A stretch of DNA of 64,000 nucleotides from Juglans regia (GCF_001411555.2 NC_049916.1:5332001-5396000), one strand, 5' to 3'. Shown: positions 1 to 11,223, counted from the first letter of the stretch. Notes: generated by a model not told the origin, from the letters alone. Translations and numbers: made by a program.

Positions 1-330
1 GGTTCCAGGGCAATGCCCTATCTGGTTGACAATAAAAACTAGTGAAAAAATTAGTTGAAAGTTTTTTAATCTTATATCCTTCATGAAATAGTAATGGAAG
101 AGGATTCAAACATCATGCAGATAAGTCATGAAAGTGACAAAACTATGAAATATCTATGAATGAGTATCGAAACGAAAACAAAACAAAATAAGAAGACTAT
201 GATACTAAGTAATTTGGCTTTTCTCTGAATGTTCTCTAAGAACCTAAGAAAGGTTTGATTAACTAATATTAACCGAAAGAGTAAAAAAAAAATCACTATA
301 AAGAATCAAGGAGCTTCTGCAATGCTTTAC

Positions 331-1713
331 CAGCCATGGGACCGCCAAAAGGGCCGTTTTGTTTCCTGCCAAAAGATTACTTGCATTAAGGATGATCTGA
401 GGAAGTTGCAGTAACAGAAATGGAATACTTGCTGCTCCCGAGAACTTCGCTGTTAATGAATCCCATTGCTCAAAGCTCTTACTACTCCCATGTTTCACTG
501 AGCCCTTTCAAAACTCCCAAACAGAATCCATAGTACATGGAATTCAGATAAAGGGCTTATAATTCAGATGTATAATACAAGGTAAGAGGGAAAACAATAA
601 ATATTGCAACATTATACGAGTGCAAATTTTTGGGTTCTAAAAAATGTGACCAATAATGAGCTTATGTACACATTAATAAGAAGTCGAGAGTTTCTTGAGC
701 CAGAGAACAAAAGAGTCCAGATGTAAGGCCTCAAAATCATTTTCTACAAAAGACAGGACTGATGATTAGTGCTACAGAGACATCTTGAACAACTTATATT
801 ACCGAGAGGACAGCATAGAATCAAGCCAAAGAGTTGTATTTCAATTATCAAAGCCCCAAGGAACCGAAATCTCTATAACCAAAGCTTTAATTATTCGCGA
901 TCGTCTCGATAGCTTTATCATTAGAACCCATTCATGAAATTGAACCTTTTAGAAACGCGAGATCCAACTCAACTATGTGTCCAACAATTATTTAGCTCAG
1001 CTAAGCAAGTTTGATAACGCTTCTCTCTCCCTCACCCACCAAAAAGAAAATCTTAATCAGAAATTTTCTAAGGTATTCCATCCTTGAAATAAACAATCAG
1101 AGAACGAGAAATGGTTTTTCCACTTCACCCCATTAGCTAAAAAACGGCCAAAATACAAGAAATTGAACCTTTCGGAAAAGTGAATTCTAGTCAACCAAGT
1201 GTGCGATGGTTATCAGCTGAACTTAGTTAAGTTCCGTATTCTGTAACCTATCTATCCCTCACAACCATCGGAAAGAAAATCTTAATTAGCTACTCATCTT
1301 CATTGAAATTACGAACTAGAGAACGAAAAATGACAGACCCAGAAACTGTTCATGGGTTTTCTTTCTTTGTTTCGGTAAAGACAATCTATTTTCTCTATTG
1401 GCAAACACAGGATCTGTCAAACTTGTAGTAAATAATAAATAATAACATAACATAAAGAGCTCGGATGCGGAAGTACCTCGTGAAGAGTATGTGGGACGTC
1501 GGAGTCAAGAGCGGCAGGAGCCGGACAACTGATGACTCGGCGATGAAGCAAAGTAGCAACAGAGTTGTATTTCAAAGAGAGAGGGCTTTTGAGGGTCAAA
1601 GAGAGGAGTGGCTTCGGCAATGGAAGTGAATGGCAGTAGTTTTGGGGCAAAGAACGACGTTGAAGACCAACCGGTGCCCGACTACGATAGGAAACCACAA
1701 GAGACTCGGCCAT
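331..1713 (-). CDS. MEX1: MEX1-like plastid maltose transporter, exons 1-2 (partial, runs off left edge)
   Basis: Exon 1 (1477-1713) starts at an ATG and encodes 79 residues beginning MAESLVVS; it is rich in Ser, Arg and Leu and poor in acidic residues, as expected of a chloroplast transit peptide. It ends CACGAG before a GT donor. Exon 2 (331-504, 58 codons) fits an AG acceptor in phase 0 and contains EQWDSLTAKFSG, LLQLPQIILN and LLAGNKTAL, ending AVPWL before a GT donor. These blocks match the N-terminal part of the plant MALTOSE EXCESS 1 family, which exports maltose from starch breakdown across the inner chloroplast envelope at night. Intron 1 is 972 bp. Intron 2 starts at 330 and is still open at base 1, so the remaining membrane helices lie outside the window. 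No frameshift or stop is visible in either exon. Confidence 0.85.
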
Positions 1714-2320
1714 TGAAGCCGGTTAGGAGTCGTTAAAACGCTGATAATCCTCCTTTGCAAAAGAAGAAAACGAGAGAATGTGATGTGATGGAGGGTGGCA
1801 CCGGCACTGTTCGGTGGGAAAATTGTTCACCGCAGATTGGAGGAGTGAGTCAGTGACAGTCAGGACGATGTGGGAATCCCGGGAGGAAACTTGGAAAGGC
1901 TCGTCAATGTCATTCAGTATTGCTGCTCAATCCAATTGATACTACGTGTTTGTTTGTGCTCGAGAGTGACGTCGGGTGGGATATGATATTAAATGCACGA
2001 AAAATGCTGGTGACCGACAGCTGGGTCCTATCGGATCTCCACTAATTTTTTTTTAATTTAATAATTAAAAAGATATTTTTTTTTATAAAAATATAAAAAA
2101 AATAATTTTTTTTTCACTTTTATCGGAACCCGTCTCGTACACCCTGTGTGTAGCAGCCAGCACTGCTCAAATGCACGAGAGAGAGGAGAATGGAGTAGTC
2201 TTGACTCTTGAGCCTTTACTGCTTTGTCAAGTACGAGAAGAAGCCTGCACTAGATCCGAAATCCAATCCAAGACAATGCCCCACCGTCCACGTTTGTGAG
2301 CTGTTTGTGATCTGATCTGA
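1714..2320 (-). promoter_or_regulatory. Upstream region of MEX1-like gene
   Basis: This stretch lies upstream of the MEX1 start codon and has no convincing reading frame. It carries a TGACGTCG (ACGT-core, bZIP-type) motif near 1966 and a poly-A/T-rich block at 2045-2115. No clear TATA box was found, so the transcription start is not assigned. The promoter role is inferred from position only. Confidence 0.4.
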
Positions 2321-2322
2321 GG

Positions 2323-2554
2323 GCACGATTGGATACATATTTTCTCTTAATATCTCTTTACTTTTTATTATTTTATTATTACATTTAGATAAAGAGACAT
2401 TTTTAAGTATTTTATAAATAATAATAAAAATATAAAAATATAAAAATAAAATATTAAATAATAATTAATAGTACTGAAAAGTAAGTAAAAAATAATAATA
2501 AGATAATAAATAATAGTGAATTATTATGAGAATACTTCTCAGTATCCAAACTAG
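2323..2554. repeat. AT-rich MITE-like element with TTGGATAC inverted ends
   Basis: The left end reads ATTGGATACATATTTTCTC. The reverse complement of the right end reads TTTGGATACTGAGAAG, so the two ends form an imperfect inverted pair around an AT-rich, non-coding core. No target-site duplication was resolved. Confidence 0.4.
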
Positions 2555-2565
2555 CATTTGCATTG

Positions 2566-2755
2566 AAAAACATTATCAACTCATTTCATCTTATAATTAT
2601 AATTTTTACAAATTTTAACATAAAATATAATAAAAATTCAAAATTTTTAAATCTCAAAATAATAATAATATTAAAAAATTATTTTTAATAATATTTTATT
2701 TAATTTTTATCTTTCATCTCAACTCATTTCATTCCGACTTATTATCTAAACCTAA
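2566..2755 (-). repeat. Dispersed AT-rich repeat, TCATCTC family (copy 1)
   Basis: The element has blocks in the order ACTCATTTCATC, TAATTTTTACAAATTTT, TAATAATAATATTA, ATATTTTATTTAA, CATCTCAACTCATTTC, ATCTAAACC. The same order recurs, in one orientation or the other, near 6421, 12355, 16325 and 43680. It is non-coding. The ends are imperfect inverted repeats rich in ATGAGATGA, which suggests a non-autonomous DNA element. Confidence 0.5.
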
Positions 2756-3001
2756 CCTGATCCTTTTGAGCATGGCATTGGTGTACCCAAATTCAAATGT
2801 AAATCGGCGAAGCTCCCATGCAATCAGGTGTGTAATCCTCTTTTACATTTGGGAATGGGGGCATTTGGGAATGGGGAACTACCACGTAGGAGTTGTAGTA
2901 AAATAGAGTTTACAGCTGCACGCGCAGGTGATTACTTCTTCTTTTTTTTGTGATCTCTTCCCCCTCTATCTCTCTCCTCTCGTCGCCTACTCCCTTATTG
3001 C

Positions 3002-3806
3002 TAGGACTATTCATCCGGGTTCCGACTCAAACACCCGGTTATACCTAGACCAGAACCCTGGTTCAAACTCAAGCCGGAACCCGAGTATACCAGAACCTCG
3101 GTTCAAATCCGGGTCGGAACCTGGACGAATTCGGATTTTTTAAACCCGAATTCCGGGTTGAACTTTATTTATTTATTTTTTTTTGTTCCTTTCAATTCAT
3201 ATTATGATTTGTAATGCTAGGGACTCTTGTTGCTCTCTTGGCACTTGTAGCTTTTGGTGCATAGCATTGCCAATTAGGGCATTTGGATTTAGACTTACAA
3301 ATTGCCTTTAATAGCTTTATTTAGAGCCTATGGAACTATGGTCTCTTTCACCAAAGCAGTAAAAAGCTGGGCCTCCTCCAAGTTTTTTCTAATGAAGATA
3401 GAAGGTATTCTTACTTTTGAGTCTGCAAAGTCCGATTTCATTGATAACAATTCTCTTTATGATAACAAGTTTTTTGGATCTACATACATGGACTGTTCTC
3501 GTTTATTTGATGCCACTCCACCAAAGTTGACAGCTCCTAAGAGCATAGAGACACCTGTTCTTAAGGTAGACATGTCTTTCAAAAATGATGACAAGTATTA
3601 AAGTATATGTGGATAGTAATGAGAGATCTATTTTGTCTAGTGAAGATGGAAAAGCCAACAATGCCCCACAAAGAAAGGAAAAAAAAAAACCGAGTACCGG
3701 GTTAAAACCGGTACCCGGACCTCCGGACCGAAACTCGGAATGGGAATCCTGTTTTCTGGGTTCCAGACCGGGCCGGGTTTTTTCCCGGCCCGAATGAACA
3801 GTCCTA
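3002..3806. mobile_element. Non-autonomous hAT-like transposon with internal coding-like cargo
   Basis: The left end TAGGACTATTCATCCGGG is matched by the reverse complement of the right end, TAGGACTGTTCATTCGGG (16 of 18). The flanks CTTATTGC and CCTGTTGC look like an 8-bp target-site duplication with two changes, which is the hAT signature. Subterminal regions hold many GGGTTCC/CCGGGT motifs, as hAT transposase-binding regions often do. The element interrupts a CT-rich stretch that resembles the 5' leader of the gene at 3841. No transposase motif was seen inside, so it would have been mobilised in trans. Confidence 0.6.
3302..3601 (+). pseudogene. Unrecognised coding-like segment carried inside the hAT-like element
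   Basis: About 99 codons are open here in an otherwise AT-rich element, with blocks such as KIEGILTFESAKSDFID and TPPKLTAPKSIETPVL. Codon use looks gene-like. I do not recognise the family, and it does not resemble hAT transposase. The frame ends at a TAA and a further overlapping open stretch follows to about 3690 before the GC-rich subterminal region. It may be a captured host gene fragment (Pack-type cargo) or a decayed element gene. A start codon is not evident: the first in-frame methionine-like codon is non-ATG. Confidence 0.3.
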
Positions 3807-3840
3807 CCTGTTGCTCTCTCTCTCTCTCTCTCTCACTCAT

Positions 3841-5642
3841 TTGAACCCTCTTCCTCTCCTCCGATTGTTGCCCCCCTCAACCTCAAGGAGGACATCTTCG
3901 AGAGATCTGTGGATGCCAAGAGCTATACTTCCGTCTTCAGCCGTGAACATTTAGCTCTCTCTGAGGTTAAAACTCGACCTTTTTTACTCTAATTTTGTTA
4001 CGTTTTAATTTCTGTTTGGATGCTGAGAAAATGTGGGAGGAATTTCTGTTTGGCTGCTAAGAAAATGTAGGATCGATTTCTGTTTGAGTTTGATGTGGCG
4101 CTTCCCCTTATATTAGTTTGAGTTTGATCAAGGCTGTTTGAGTTGGACATGCTGTTTGAGTTCAATTTCTATTGAGAAAATGCTGAGAAAAGGCTAGTAG
4201 TGGTGCCTCCCCTTATATTAGTTTGAGTTTGATAAGGCCCCAAGAAACTATAATAAATTAATTCATTAGTGATTATACTTTATCAAGAAGCTCCAAATTA
4301 CAGTTTTGCTCTTTTGCTTTTTGGTTTTTCATAAAAAAGTATTTGATGTGGATTTTTGGCTTGCAAAATTATATACATATGTAATTAATGACCTATTGAC
4401 ATGTAACTCAGTTGAAACTTATTGCAGTTTCTGATTGCAATCCTGCGAGGTACTTGTCTGGCCATTGTGGACATATTTTTAGAGTTAGTCTTCTCCTTGG
4501 AGGTAAATCTTCTGTTGTTAATTTGCAGAAACCTACTTTGCTGGATTAATGATGAAAATTTTAGTATAGTTCAACTTTCTCCTTCTTCAACCTAACAGAA
4601 ATTTGTGGAATGATAGAAAAAGTACTTTGGGAAAATATTTCTCTCGTTGCTTTTGGTTTGAATAAGGAGTCATAGTTTTCTGCTAACTAGAAGCATCAAA
4701 CACTTTCTATCAAAATGTTTTCAGCTCTTTACATCTGAACATTAACAGGAATATTACTTAGTCAGAGGAGGTTCATATGTCATGATTCTTATCTGCAATG
4801 TGGCTCAACCTGAGTCACCTTGAATGTGAATAATATTTAATGGAATGTACATATATCCCACGGTGTGAACTGCAGTGTTATTGAATGAGTTGATTTTTTA
4901 TTTTTTTGCTTGATTGAACCTAGCGATAAGGCTTATGTAAATCTGAATAGGTTTTGTTAGTTTAAAAGAAGTGATTAGTTTTTTTTTTTTTTTCGTTTGC
5001 AAGAATATGCAAGACCCGACCATGTCACAAAATTCAGATTTCGGAGCATCGTTGAATTTTCATACGTCACAAGATCATTAATTGGAACTTGACTCTTATT
5101 CAACATTTTTAGAACATTCAGTTTATCACTATGGTACTGTATTATATTGTTCCTTGGTTTTAAACTTGATATTTTTGGCTGGATTTGGTAATGATCTGGT
5201 TTTAAACTATTTTTGGTTGACTGCATATATATATATAGTTTGTGTTAGGAATGGTTTTAGGCATTTGAAGTTTGAACTTGTAGACTTCTTGTGGATTTAG
5301 TTATTGTGGATGTTTCTGCAGTAGTAGAGCTAATATCTTAAAAAATAGTGGAGATCAATAATAATAATATTTGAAGCTAACTTGACGTTTGTGAATTTGG
5401 AAGAAACTAATATTTATGGATTGGAGTTGAAGGGACATTGGCCTGTCTTTGCCAATTATATCATCAATGAGGCTGTTGGAGATGAAGGTGTTGTTTTGGT
5501 GCTTCCAGGACCAACAAATGACAAAGGAGAAGGTGGTCATGTTGGTGCAGTTGCAGATGGAGTGACAATGACCATGGTTTTACCTAAAAATCAACTTGTT
5601 CTGCTCAAAAGCAAGCTTGAAGGGGATTGGAATATCGTTTGA
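3841..5642 (+). pseudogene. Unidentified plant gene or gene remnant, duplicated downstream
   Basis: A CT-rich leader (3811-3835) is followed by an open segment, about 3848-3964, reading NLKEDIFERSVDAKSYTS and then VFSREHLALSE up to a GT donor (GAG|GTTAAAAC). Further exon-like segments are 4437-4507 (after TTATTGCAG, before GTAAAT), about 4994-5080 (after a T-rich tract and GCAAG), and a terminal open segment 5382-5642. I do not recognise the protein, and no complete spliced frame could be assembled with confidence. The 3' part, from 3956 onward, is present again from 30525. No start codon in good context was found, so it may be broken at its 5' end by the hAT-like insertion. Confidence 0.35.
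5382..5642 (+). CDS. Terminal exon-like segment, duplicated copy 1 (hypothetical)
   Basis: This is an 86-codon open segment ending TGA, with blocks ELKGHWPVFANYIINEA, VVLVLPGPTNDKGEGG and MTMVLPKNQLVLLKSKLEG. A second copy lies at 42490-42700. The two differ by a 45-bp deletion between GAAGGTG repeats and by a 3-bp deletion, both in frame, and the last 38 or so codons are almost unchanged. That pattern suggests real coding sequence that was still constrained after duplication. The first codon in the open stretch is TTG here and ATG in the other copy, so it is probably internal to a longer spliced protein. I do not recognise the family. Confidence 0.4.
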   Translation: MTFVNLEETNIYGLELKGHWPVFANYIINEAVGDEGVVLVLPGPTNDKGEGGHVGAVADGVTMTMVLPKNQLVLLKSKLEGDWNIV

Positions 5643-6420
5643 AGAAAGGAAATCGAACATATAAAAATTGCAAACCAGATCATATAAAAATACTTAATAT
5701 GCAGAAGAGAATGCATAATAAACAAAAAAAAAAAAAAAAAAACTTTCAGTAGACTAGCACCCGCCATAAGACATAAGTCTCATATATGTTGATTATATTC
5801 TACTTGTCACCCGACCAATTCTGAGTTTTTCTCAATGTAAATACATATAAATCTCATATATGTAATCATATGCAAAAATTTTCTTAATATGAACAGTATT
5901 TCTGCATATTTACATATGTACTGTTCACCCTTTCTTTATTTTATTTTATTTTTTTGCTCTCTCTCTCTCACCCAACGATTTTAATTGCAAAATATATAGA
6001 AAAAATTAATAGTGGGTTTTAATTGCAAAATAAATAAAAAATTAATTTTAGGAAAAAATTAATAATAATAAAATAAATTTATTATTATTTTTACTAAAAG
6101 ATACATAATCCAATGTCAAAGTTTTTCTTAAATGGCAAAGGCAACTTCCAAAACATGTGATTTAATTGCATTTGTATTTGGCTACACCATTGCCAATGTT
6201 CTTGTAGTATAATTGTTTTTAGATATTTTTAAATTGTTTTATTATTATTTATAAATTATTTATTAATATTCATAAATAATTTACTACTACTTTATTACTA
6301 TTATCGCTATTATTTACAAATCATTTGAGATACTCTTAGCATTCAAACGAAATCCTCATTAGGTGACCAAGATAGATATGAAAAATCTGTCAACGAAAAT
6401 AAAATAATTTATAAATAATA

Positions 6421-6700
6421 ATGAAATTGTTTGAATTAAGATATTTTATTAGATTGTGAAAAAGAGAGAGAAACAGTTGAATAAAATATTATAAAGTTAT
6501 AATATTATTATAATATTATTTCTTAATATTATTTTTGTTTTACAATTTGAAAAAGTTGAATTATTTTTTATATTTTATATAAAATTTTGAAAAAGTTGTA
6601 ATGATTAGGTAATGATTAGATTAAAAAGTTAAAAATTAAAAATTAAAAAGTATTTGTATTTAAGTGATATTTAAAAATGAGATAAGATAGAATAAGATTA
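6421..6700 (+). repeat. Dispersed AT-rich repeat, TCATCTC family (copy 2)
   Basis: It has the same block order as the other copies, in plus orientation: ATATTTTATTAGATT, GTTGAATAAAATATTAT, ATAATATTATTTCTTAATA, AAAAAGTTGAATTAT, AGTTGTAATGATTAGG and AATGAGATAAGATAG. It lies inside the duplicated segment and so reappears at 43680. Confidence 0.45.
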
Positions 6701-7830
6701 TATGAGTTTCCAAAAGAGGCCGTATTGAATCTCTCGGTTTGAGTTTCTAACTTTTTAAGGTGCTTTAAATAATTTAAATATTTCTTAAAAAATAATATGT
6801 TTGATAAATTTATAAGATGTGATTTATGCACTTAAAAAATTAAAATTTTATTTTAAAAAAAATACCAAATTAAAGTTTGTGTTAACGCTATCTTTTTTAC
6901 CTGTATAAAAAAAGAGATAACATTATATTTTTTTTTAAAACTATCGTAATAAAGTTTAAAAGCGTTTTAAACATGGACAATGCTAGGGTGACTACCAAAT
7001 GTGTCTAGCAAAAATGCACACTAGTACAAATGAGTTTTTATTTTTAAATTTTTTAAAAATATTTTTAAACATCCTTAACTATTAAAAAAAATAAAAAATA
7101 TATATATATAAATTTACGAATAGTCACATCCTTAACCATTAAAAAAAAGTAAAAAAATAAAAAAAAAATGAATAAGCATATTTAATAGTCATACTACCAT
7201 TTTCCTTTAAACATATGTTTATAAGGTAACAAATAGTTTTTAAATAATATAATTTTTTAATAAAGTTATACTATTCAAAGATTTAATATAGATTAAAAAA
7301 ACACTCTAACATAAAAAATATAATTTCTTACCATAATTTCAAACATGTACTGACGGGGGCGTGCGAACGGATACCCTACGCTTTTAGTTGTTAGGATACA
7401 AGGCTCGGGCAAGGCAAACCCGCCTTGAGTTTTATAAACAAATTCATAAGTATAAAACAATGTCATTTTATACTCATGAATGAGTGTATTTAAATAAATA
7501 AAAAATCTTAAAACATTTGAGTCATACTTTAAAATAATATATATATTTTGGTTGCATAGTTTATATATTTTGAAAAACAATTGAATTTATTTATTGGTTT
7601 TTTTCAGCAGTTTATTTGGACTCACCATATAAAGAGTCGTGAATTAAACATATAATAGTGCACAAAACAAAAAGGAAACAGAGAATTATATATGTATACA
7701 CACACTAGATTAGGAGCACGTTTGTCTAGTTGGGTTAAAAATGTTTTTTACAAAAATAATATAGTTTTTTTTTTTTATTTTTACAAAACTTGATTAATGA
7801 ATAATTTAATGCATAGAGACAAAAAAACAA

Positions 7831-8182
7831 ACTTTAGCAAATATCGAAAAAGTAGATTTTAGCAAATATCTTTAGATAATGATTGGTCAATGAAATATAA
7901 TAATTACATATTTGGATACATTAGAAAACAAAAAGATTAATTCAAAATTAAAGTCAAGATACATTAGAATAACATAGACAAATTAAAATAGCATTATTGG
8001 CACCACAATAAATACTACAACCACACTCAAAGAACGCATAACCAAGATTTTAATAGCCAAGTATTGCACAATGTACAACCACCATGAGAACACATTTAAA
8101 CTGAAGTGCACATTTATTAACAGAAAAGCCTAAAAAAAAAGCTTTGGATAAGTTTAAAATCTGAAAAAAAAAAAAAAAAAAA
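7831..8182. other. AT-rich interval without recognisable features
   Basis: Non-coding, AT-rich DNA between the duplicated segment and the DDT-domain fragment. It ends in a 20-nt A tract (8163-8182). Nothing else is visible. Confidence 0.5.
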
Positions 8183-8283
8183 GGTATATGTATGTCACTC
8201 AAAGTATCATTCAGCGTAATCAAAGCCCTCTCAAACTCCTTCGTAGAGAATTCCATGGAAATATTCAGAATAGGCCTAAATAC
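8183..8283 (-). pseudogene. Orphan exon fragment of a DDT-domain chromatin protein
   Basis: On the minus strand, TGTTGCAG is followed by an open segment reading VFRPILNISMEFSTKEFE, then RALITLNDTLSDIHIP. This resembles the start of the DDT domain in plant DDT-domain chromatin-remodelling proteins, where similar text precedes a LLKAIPP-like block. A plausible AG acceptor is present. Instead of a donor site, the segment runs straight into about 20 T residues. Neighbouring exons were not found, so this is a truncated or transposed piece. The family assignment is from memory of the motif and is moderate. Confidence 0.4.
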
Positions 8284-8662
8284 CTGCAACACAAAATGAG
8301 CAAAAACACAAAATCAAACATAAACCCTAAAGCACAAAAATAATAATAAAAAAAGACTTTGAACAAAGCTCACAGCTTCTGAAGCTCACTAACAACCACT
8401 CTAGGTAGTGAGTTTCTCGAATAAACCCCACTCCCAGCAATCAATCCACCTCCTAGGCTATGGCGGCATTCTTCTCTACACTGACGCTCCGTTGCTTCTG
8501 CCACACTCTGTTGGCTTTTGGGGCCATACTCCAGCAATGCTATATGATCTCAAGCGCTATCTCAGGCATATCCCTATGGCTCCATGCGAACATAACTAGA
8601 TGCTCGGCGAGGAGTTGCCGCATGGCATCTCGAGCTTCAGACGTCATTTCACTGCTAATTGT

Positions 8663-8902
8663 CTATGTAGCTTTTGGTTGATCCGGGTGAAGAATAACAA
8701 GCTCTAGTGGTCCGATTGGTTTAGCCTTCCAGAACTCCTGCTCATTTCTAACTTCGCTTATGACCTCCACGCGATCTGGAGCTGGCGGCTGAGCATTGGT
8801 ATCCTCTGTTGGATGCATCACTCTATCTTCATATGTATGGTTTTCATCCACTGTGACCTTCCTACACCCTTGTACTTGGTTCTCTGCCTGGCATATTTCC
8901 AT
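8663..8902 (-). pseudogene. Short leader frame of Tat-type element (gag-less)
   Basis: About 79 codons ending KPIGPLELVILHPDQPKAT. It aligns with the frame at 28609-28872, which ends ESIGPLELILLHP. In complete Tat-type elements the region just before reverse transcriptase follows gag and protease. Here the PBS is only about 85 bp from this frame, so gag and protease are absent. No zinc knuckle or protease DTG is present. Confidence 0.5.
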
Positions 8903-9004
8903 GCCTCTGGTAGCTTCGACAAGTCTCTAAGTTGCCTGGAACAGGTTATCTCGGGCGCGCGAAAGACACGCAAGATCTATAATGGATCACACAAACAACA
9001 CCAT

Positions 9005-9634
9005 TGTTAACATTATGTTTCGCACACCTTTGAGCCAAATTTCGACAACTCAGGTCTTTAATAACGGGTCTACAAAAGATGGAAAGAAGTGCAACTTGAA
9101 AAGGACAGCCCAAGGGTCGGGTAACCTACGATGCCAAAGTTAGTAAATATTTTTGGAAGTTTGTAAATAAGTAAAAGAGTCTAGGGATTAGAAAGCCATT
9201 TCGGTACCTAGGGCTGGCTATTTATACCGTGGTCTGGGGAGGGTGCAAATAGTATTTTTCTCCACAGAGTCTGTGCCTTATTTTCTGTATCCGTTGTTAG
9301 ACCCTTTTTAATGTGGTGTGGCTCTCCATCGGCTCCATAAATATGGCGTGTAACTTAGCAGAAGTGTCATTAATACGGTGTAGTTCCCTGACCTTACGTC
9401 TAGACCATATGAGCCATAGATGGTCTGGTGCCGATAGATCGAGTGCCCTTCATATTTTTCGTTGTGCTCTATGCAGGTCCTTGGGTTCTGAAGACGACTG
9501 TGGGATGTTAGGTTGATCGGTCTTGTCGTTCATTCGGCACCCCTTCCAGGTAGACCCTCTATTCCCTATGCGGGTCTGGAAACCTTTGGACGGGGATTTT
9601 AGGCCGAATCCCAGTGGGGAAAATCCCCTTACAA
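9005..9634 (-). repeat. LTR of Tat-type element (minus orientation)
   Basis: The LTR is about 630 bp, TG...CA bounded. It is similar in layout and length to the split LTR at 18223-18488 plus 28151-28501 (617 bp): both have GGGGA-TTCCCC near the start, TATTAATGAC in the middle, TATAAATAG, and AGACCTGAGTTGT near the end. Confidence 0.7.
9219..9226 (-). promoter_or_regulatory. TATA box of Tat-type LTR
   Basis: GGTATAAATAGCC on the minus strand lies mid-LTR at the same relative place as GTATAAATAGATG (28285) in the related LTR. This is the expected Pol II core promoter of the element. Confidence 0.55.
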
Positions 9635-9639
9635 CAAGA

Positions 9640-10331
9640 GTATCCTAACAATAGCCGTATGGGATGATTGAGCAAATGCTTCTATTATGACTTTAATTTG
9701 GCAAGTGAAAAGGAACCATACAAAATTCACTTCACACAATTAAGAATTCTCAAAGAAGGACTTAAAAGATTTGGACGCATCTCCACATAAACTTCATGTA
9801 ACTTGTCAGGAGATAAAACAGCATCCTTAAGACGAGATGCAGCCTAAGCTAATTTTCCTGCACAAGCACAAGGACTAAAAAGATATGGACAGACCTCCAC
9901 AATACCTATGAATTCCATGACCAGAACATGAAGTCTCAAAAGAACTGGAGTTGGACACCTAATTCTCGTTGCCTTTAGCCTGCTGATCACAATGACAATA
10001 TTAAATACAGGACCAAATGTCAAACAACTGAAACAACTTCATAATATGCTCATAAGATCTCCTTTAGCAGAACTTCAGAATATGCTCAATAGTTCAAATT
10101 GTCTCATCCCTTAAAACTTGTAACTTTTTTTCTGCAATAGGCTACCCAAAAAGGAAAAAGAAATCCATACATTTTTTCAGAAAAAAACATGCAAAAAAAA
10201 AAAAAAAAATACCCTTTTCTTCAAAAGCAATGAGAGAGAGACAGGAAAAATCAAATTTTTTGCTTAAGGGATGGTTGAGCCGAAATCAGTGGCTATGGTG
10301 GTAGTTCTCAACGTTGAGGTTGTTATGGTGG
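9640..10331. other. Unassigned interval
   Basis: This interval is moderately AT-rich without a convincing gene. The sequence at 9770-10130 is less AT-rich than its surroundings and may be old transcribed or UTR-like DNA, but no frame of useful length is open on either strand. It ends in A-rich tracts at 10190-10210. Confidence 0.4.
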
Positions 10332-10631
10332 TGAGGCTCACGGTGGCGTTGCCGTGAGAAGTGCAACGGGGCTGGGCGTGATTGATGGAGGAACTGAAGG
10401 GCCAAAATGGTGGCCAATCGGCTTGGTGGTGCAGGTCACCGTGCGAGAGCCATGATTGGGGTCAGCGTGACTACGACAAGGGTCTGGTGCTTCTAAGGTG
10501 GTGATAGGGGGGTTGCGATGGTCGTGCACCGCGTGATGGAGCAAACAAAACAAAAGTGCAAATGGCGATGGGGAGAATGGAGGGTAAGAAGACGACAGAG
10601 AGAGAAAGGGGGAGAGAGATCTACCCCTAAC

Positions 10632-11223
10632 TAGGGGTGGCAATATGTGACATGATCTGTTAACCCAACACGAACACGACACGATAAAGCAGATTTGAGT
10701 TTAGGTTCGACTCAAAACGACTTGACCTGTTAAGACATGATTGCTTAACGGTTCACTAACAAGTCAACTAGTTATGACCCGTTAAGAAAGTTGAATTTAC
10801 ATTTATACCCTTAGACTTAAGATTGTAACATTAATGATTTATAATGTGTGTTTATCATATTTGAGATTGTAACTTTAATATTGTAGTTAGTTTTTTTTTA
10901 TTTTTTTTATATATATTATTTATATTTTAATATTTATATAAAATCAATTAAGTCAAACAGTTTGAAATGGGTCTGTTCAACCCATTAACGTAAACGGGTT
11001 GAAACGGGTCAGGTCGGGTCGTATCGTGTCTTATCGTATCAATTTATTTCGTATTCAGTAACGGGTTGTGTCGTGTCCACCCGCTATCTTAATGAGTCAT
11101 GTTAGGGTTTGAGATTTTGACACGAAATCTTTAACGGTTCGTGTTCGGGTTGACCTATTAAGTATAATATACATTTCTTGACACGACACAAACATGACCC
11201 GGTAACATAATTTGACAACCCTA
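10632..11223. mobile_element. hAT-type MITE (TAGGGGTGGCAA ends)
   Basis: The left end TAGGGGTGGCAAT is paired with the reverse complement of the right end, TAGGGTTGTCAAAT. Flanking CCCCTAAC and CCCCTACT look like an 8-bp target-site duplication. The interior is full of CGTGTC, ACGGGTTG and GACACGA repeats on both strands, typical of this very common plant family of small hAT derivatives. It is non-coding. Confidence 0.7.

Larger units (their letters stand above)
3956..7830 (+). repeat. Segmental duplication, copy 1 (uninterrupted)
   Basis: From GCTCTCTCTGAGG at 3956 to about 7830 this DNA matches 30525-46420 block by block, once the insertions in the second copy are removed. Examples are 4070/30645, 4580/41705, 5040/42225, 5382/42490, 6421/43680, 7330/44540 and 7710/46300. 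It holds the 3' part of the unidentified gene, a TCATCTC-family repeat and AT-rich DNA. This copy serves as the empty-site reference for the retrotransposon insertions in copy 2. Confidence 0.8.
8392..9634 (-). mobile_element. Tat-type Ty3/gypsy retrotransposon fragment (5' LTR, PBS, short leader, start of pol)
   Basis: Read on the minus strand, the LTR (9634 down to 9005, TGTAAGGGG...TTAACA) is followed by a primer-binding-site relic, then a short leader frame, then the beginning of pol with remnants of VFAW, APKANRVWQK, EKNAAIA and GFIRETHY. These are the blocks just before the reverse transcriptase of Tat-lineage elements. It stops near 8392. The related element at 28151-30524 has the same order of parts with the same missing gag and protease. 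Many stops and frameshifts make it non-functional. Confidence 0.7.

Noticed and set aside
1..30. A third MEX1 exon at the extreme left edge
   Set aside because: After a possible AG the sequence reads GIALEP, which does not match the expected GMLTGL-type start. The stretch is treated as intron.
3040..3125. tRNA-like B-box text (GGTTCAAATCC, GGTTCAAACTC)
   Set aside because: There is no matching A box or cloverleaf. The motifs belong to the repeated GGGTTC/GAACCC subterminal DNA of the hAT-like element.
10338..10682. 114-codon open frame on the minus strand
   Set aside because: Low-complexity Ser/Pro/Leu text running into the hAT-type MITE. No domain, start context or splice support.
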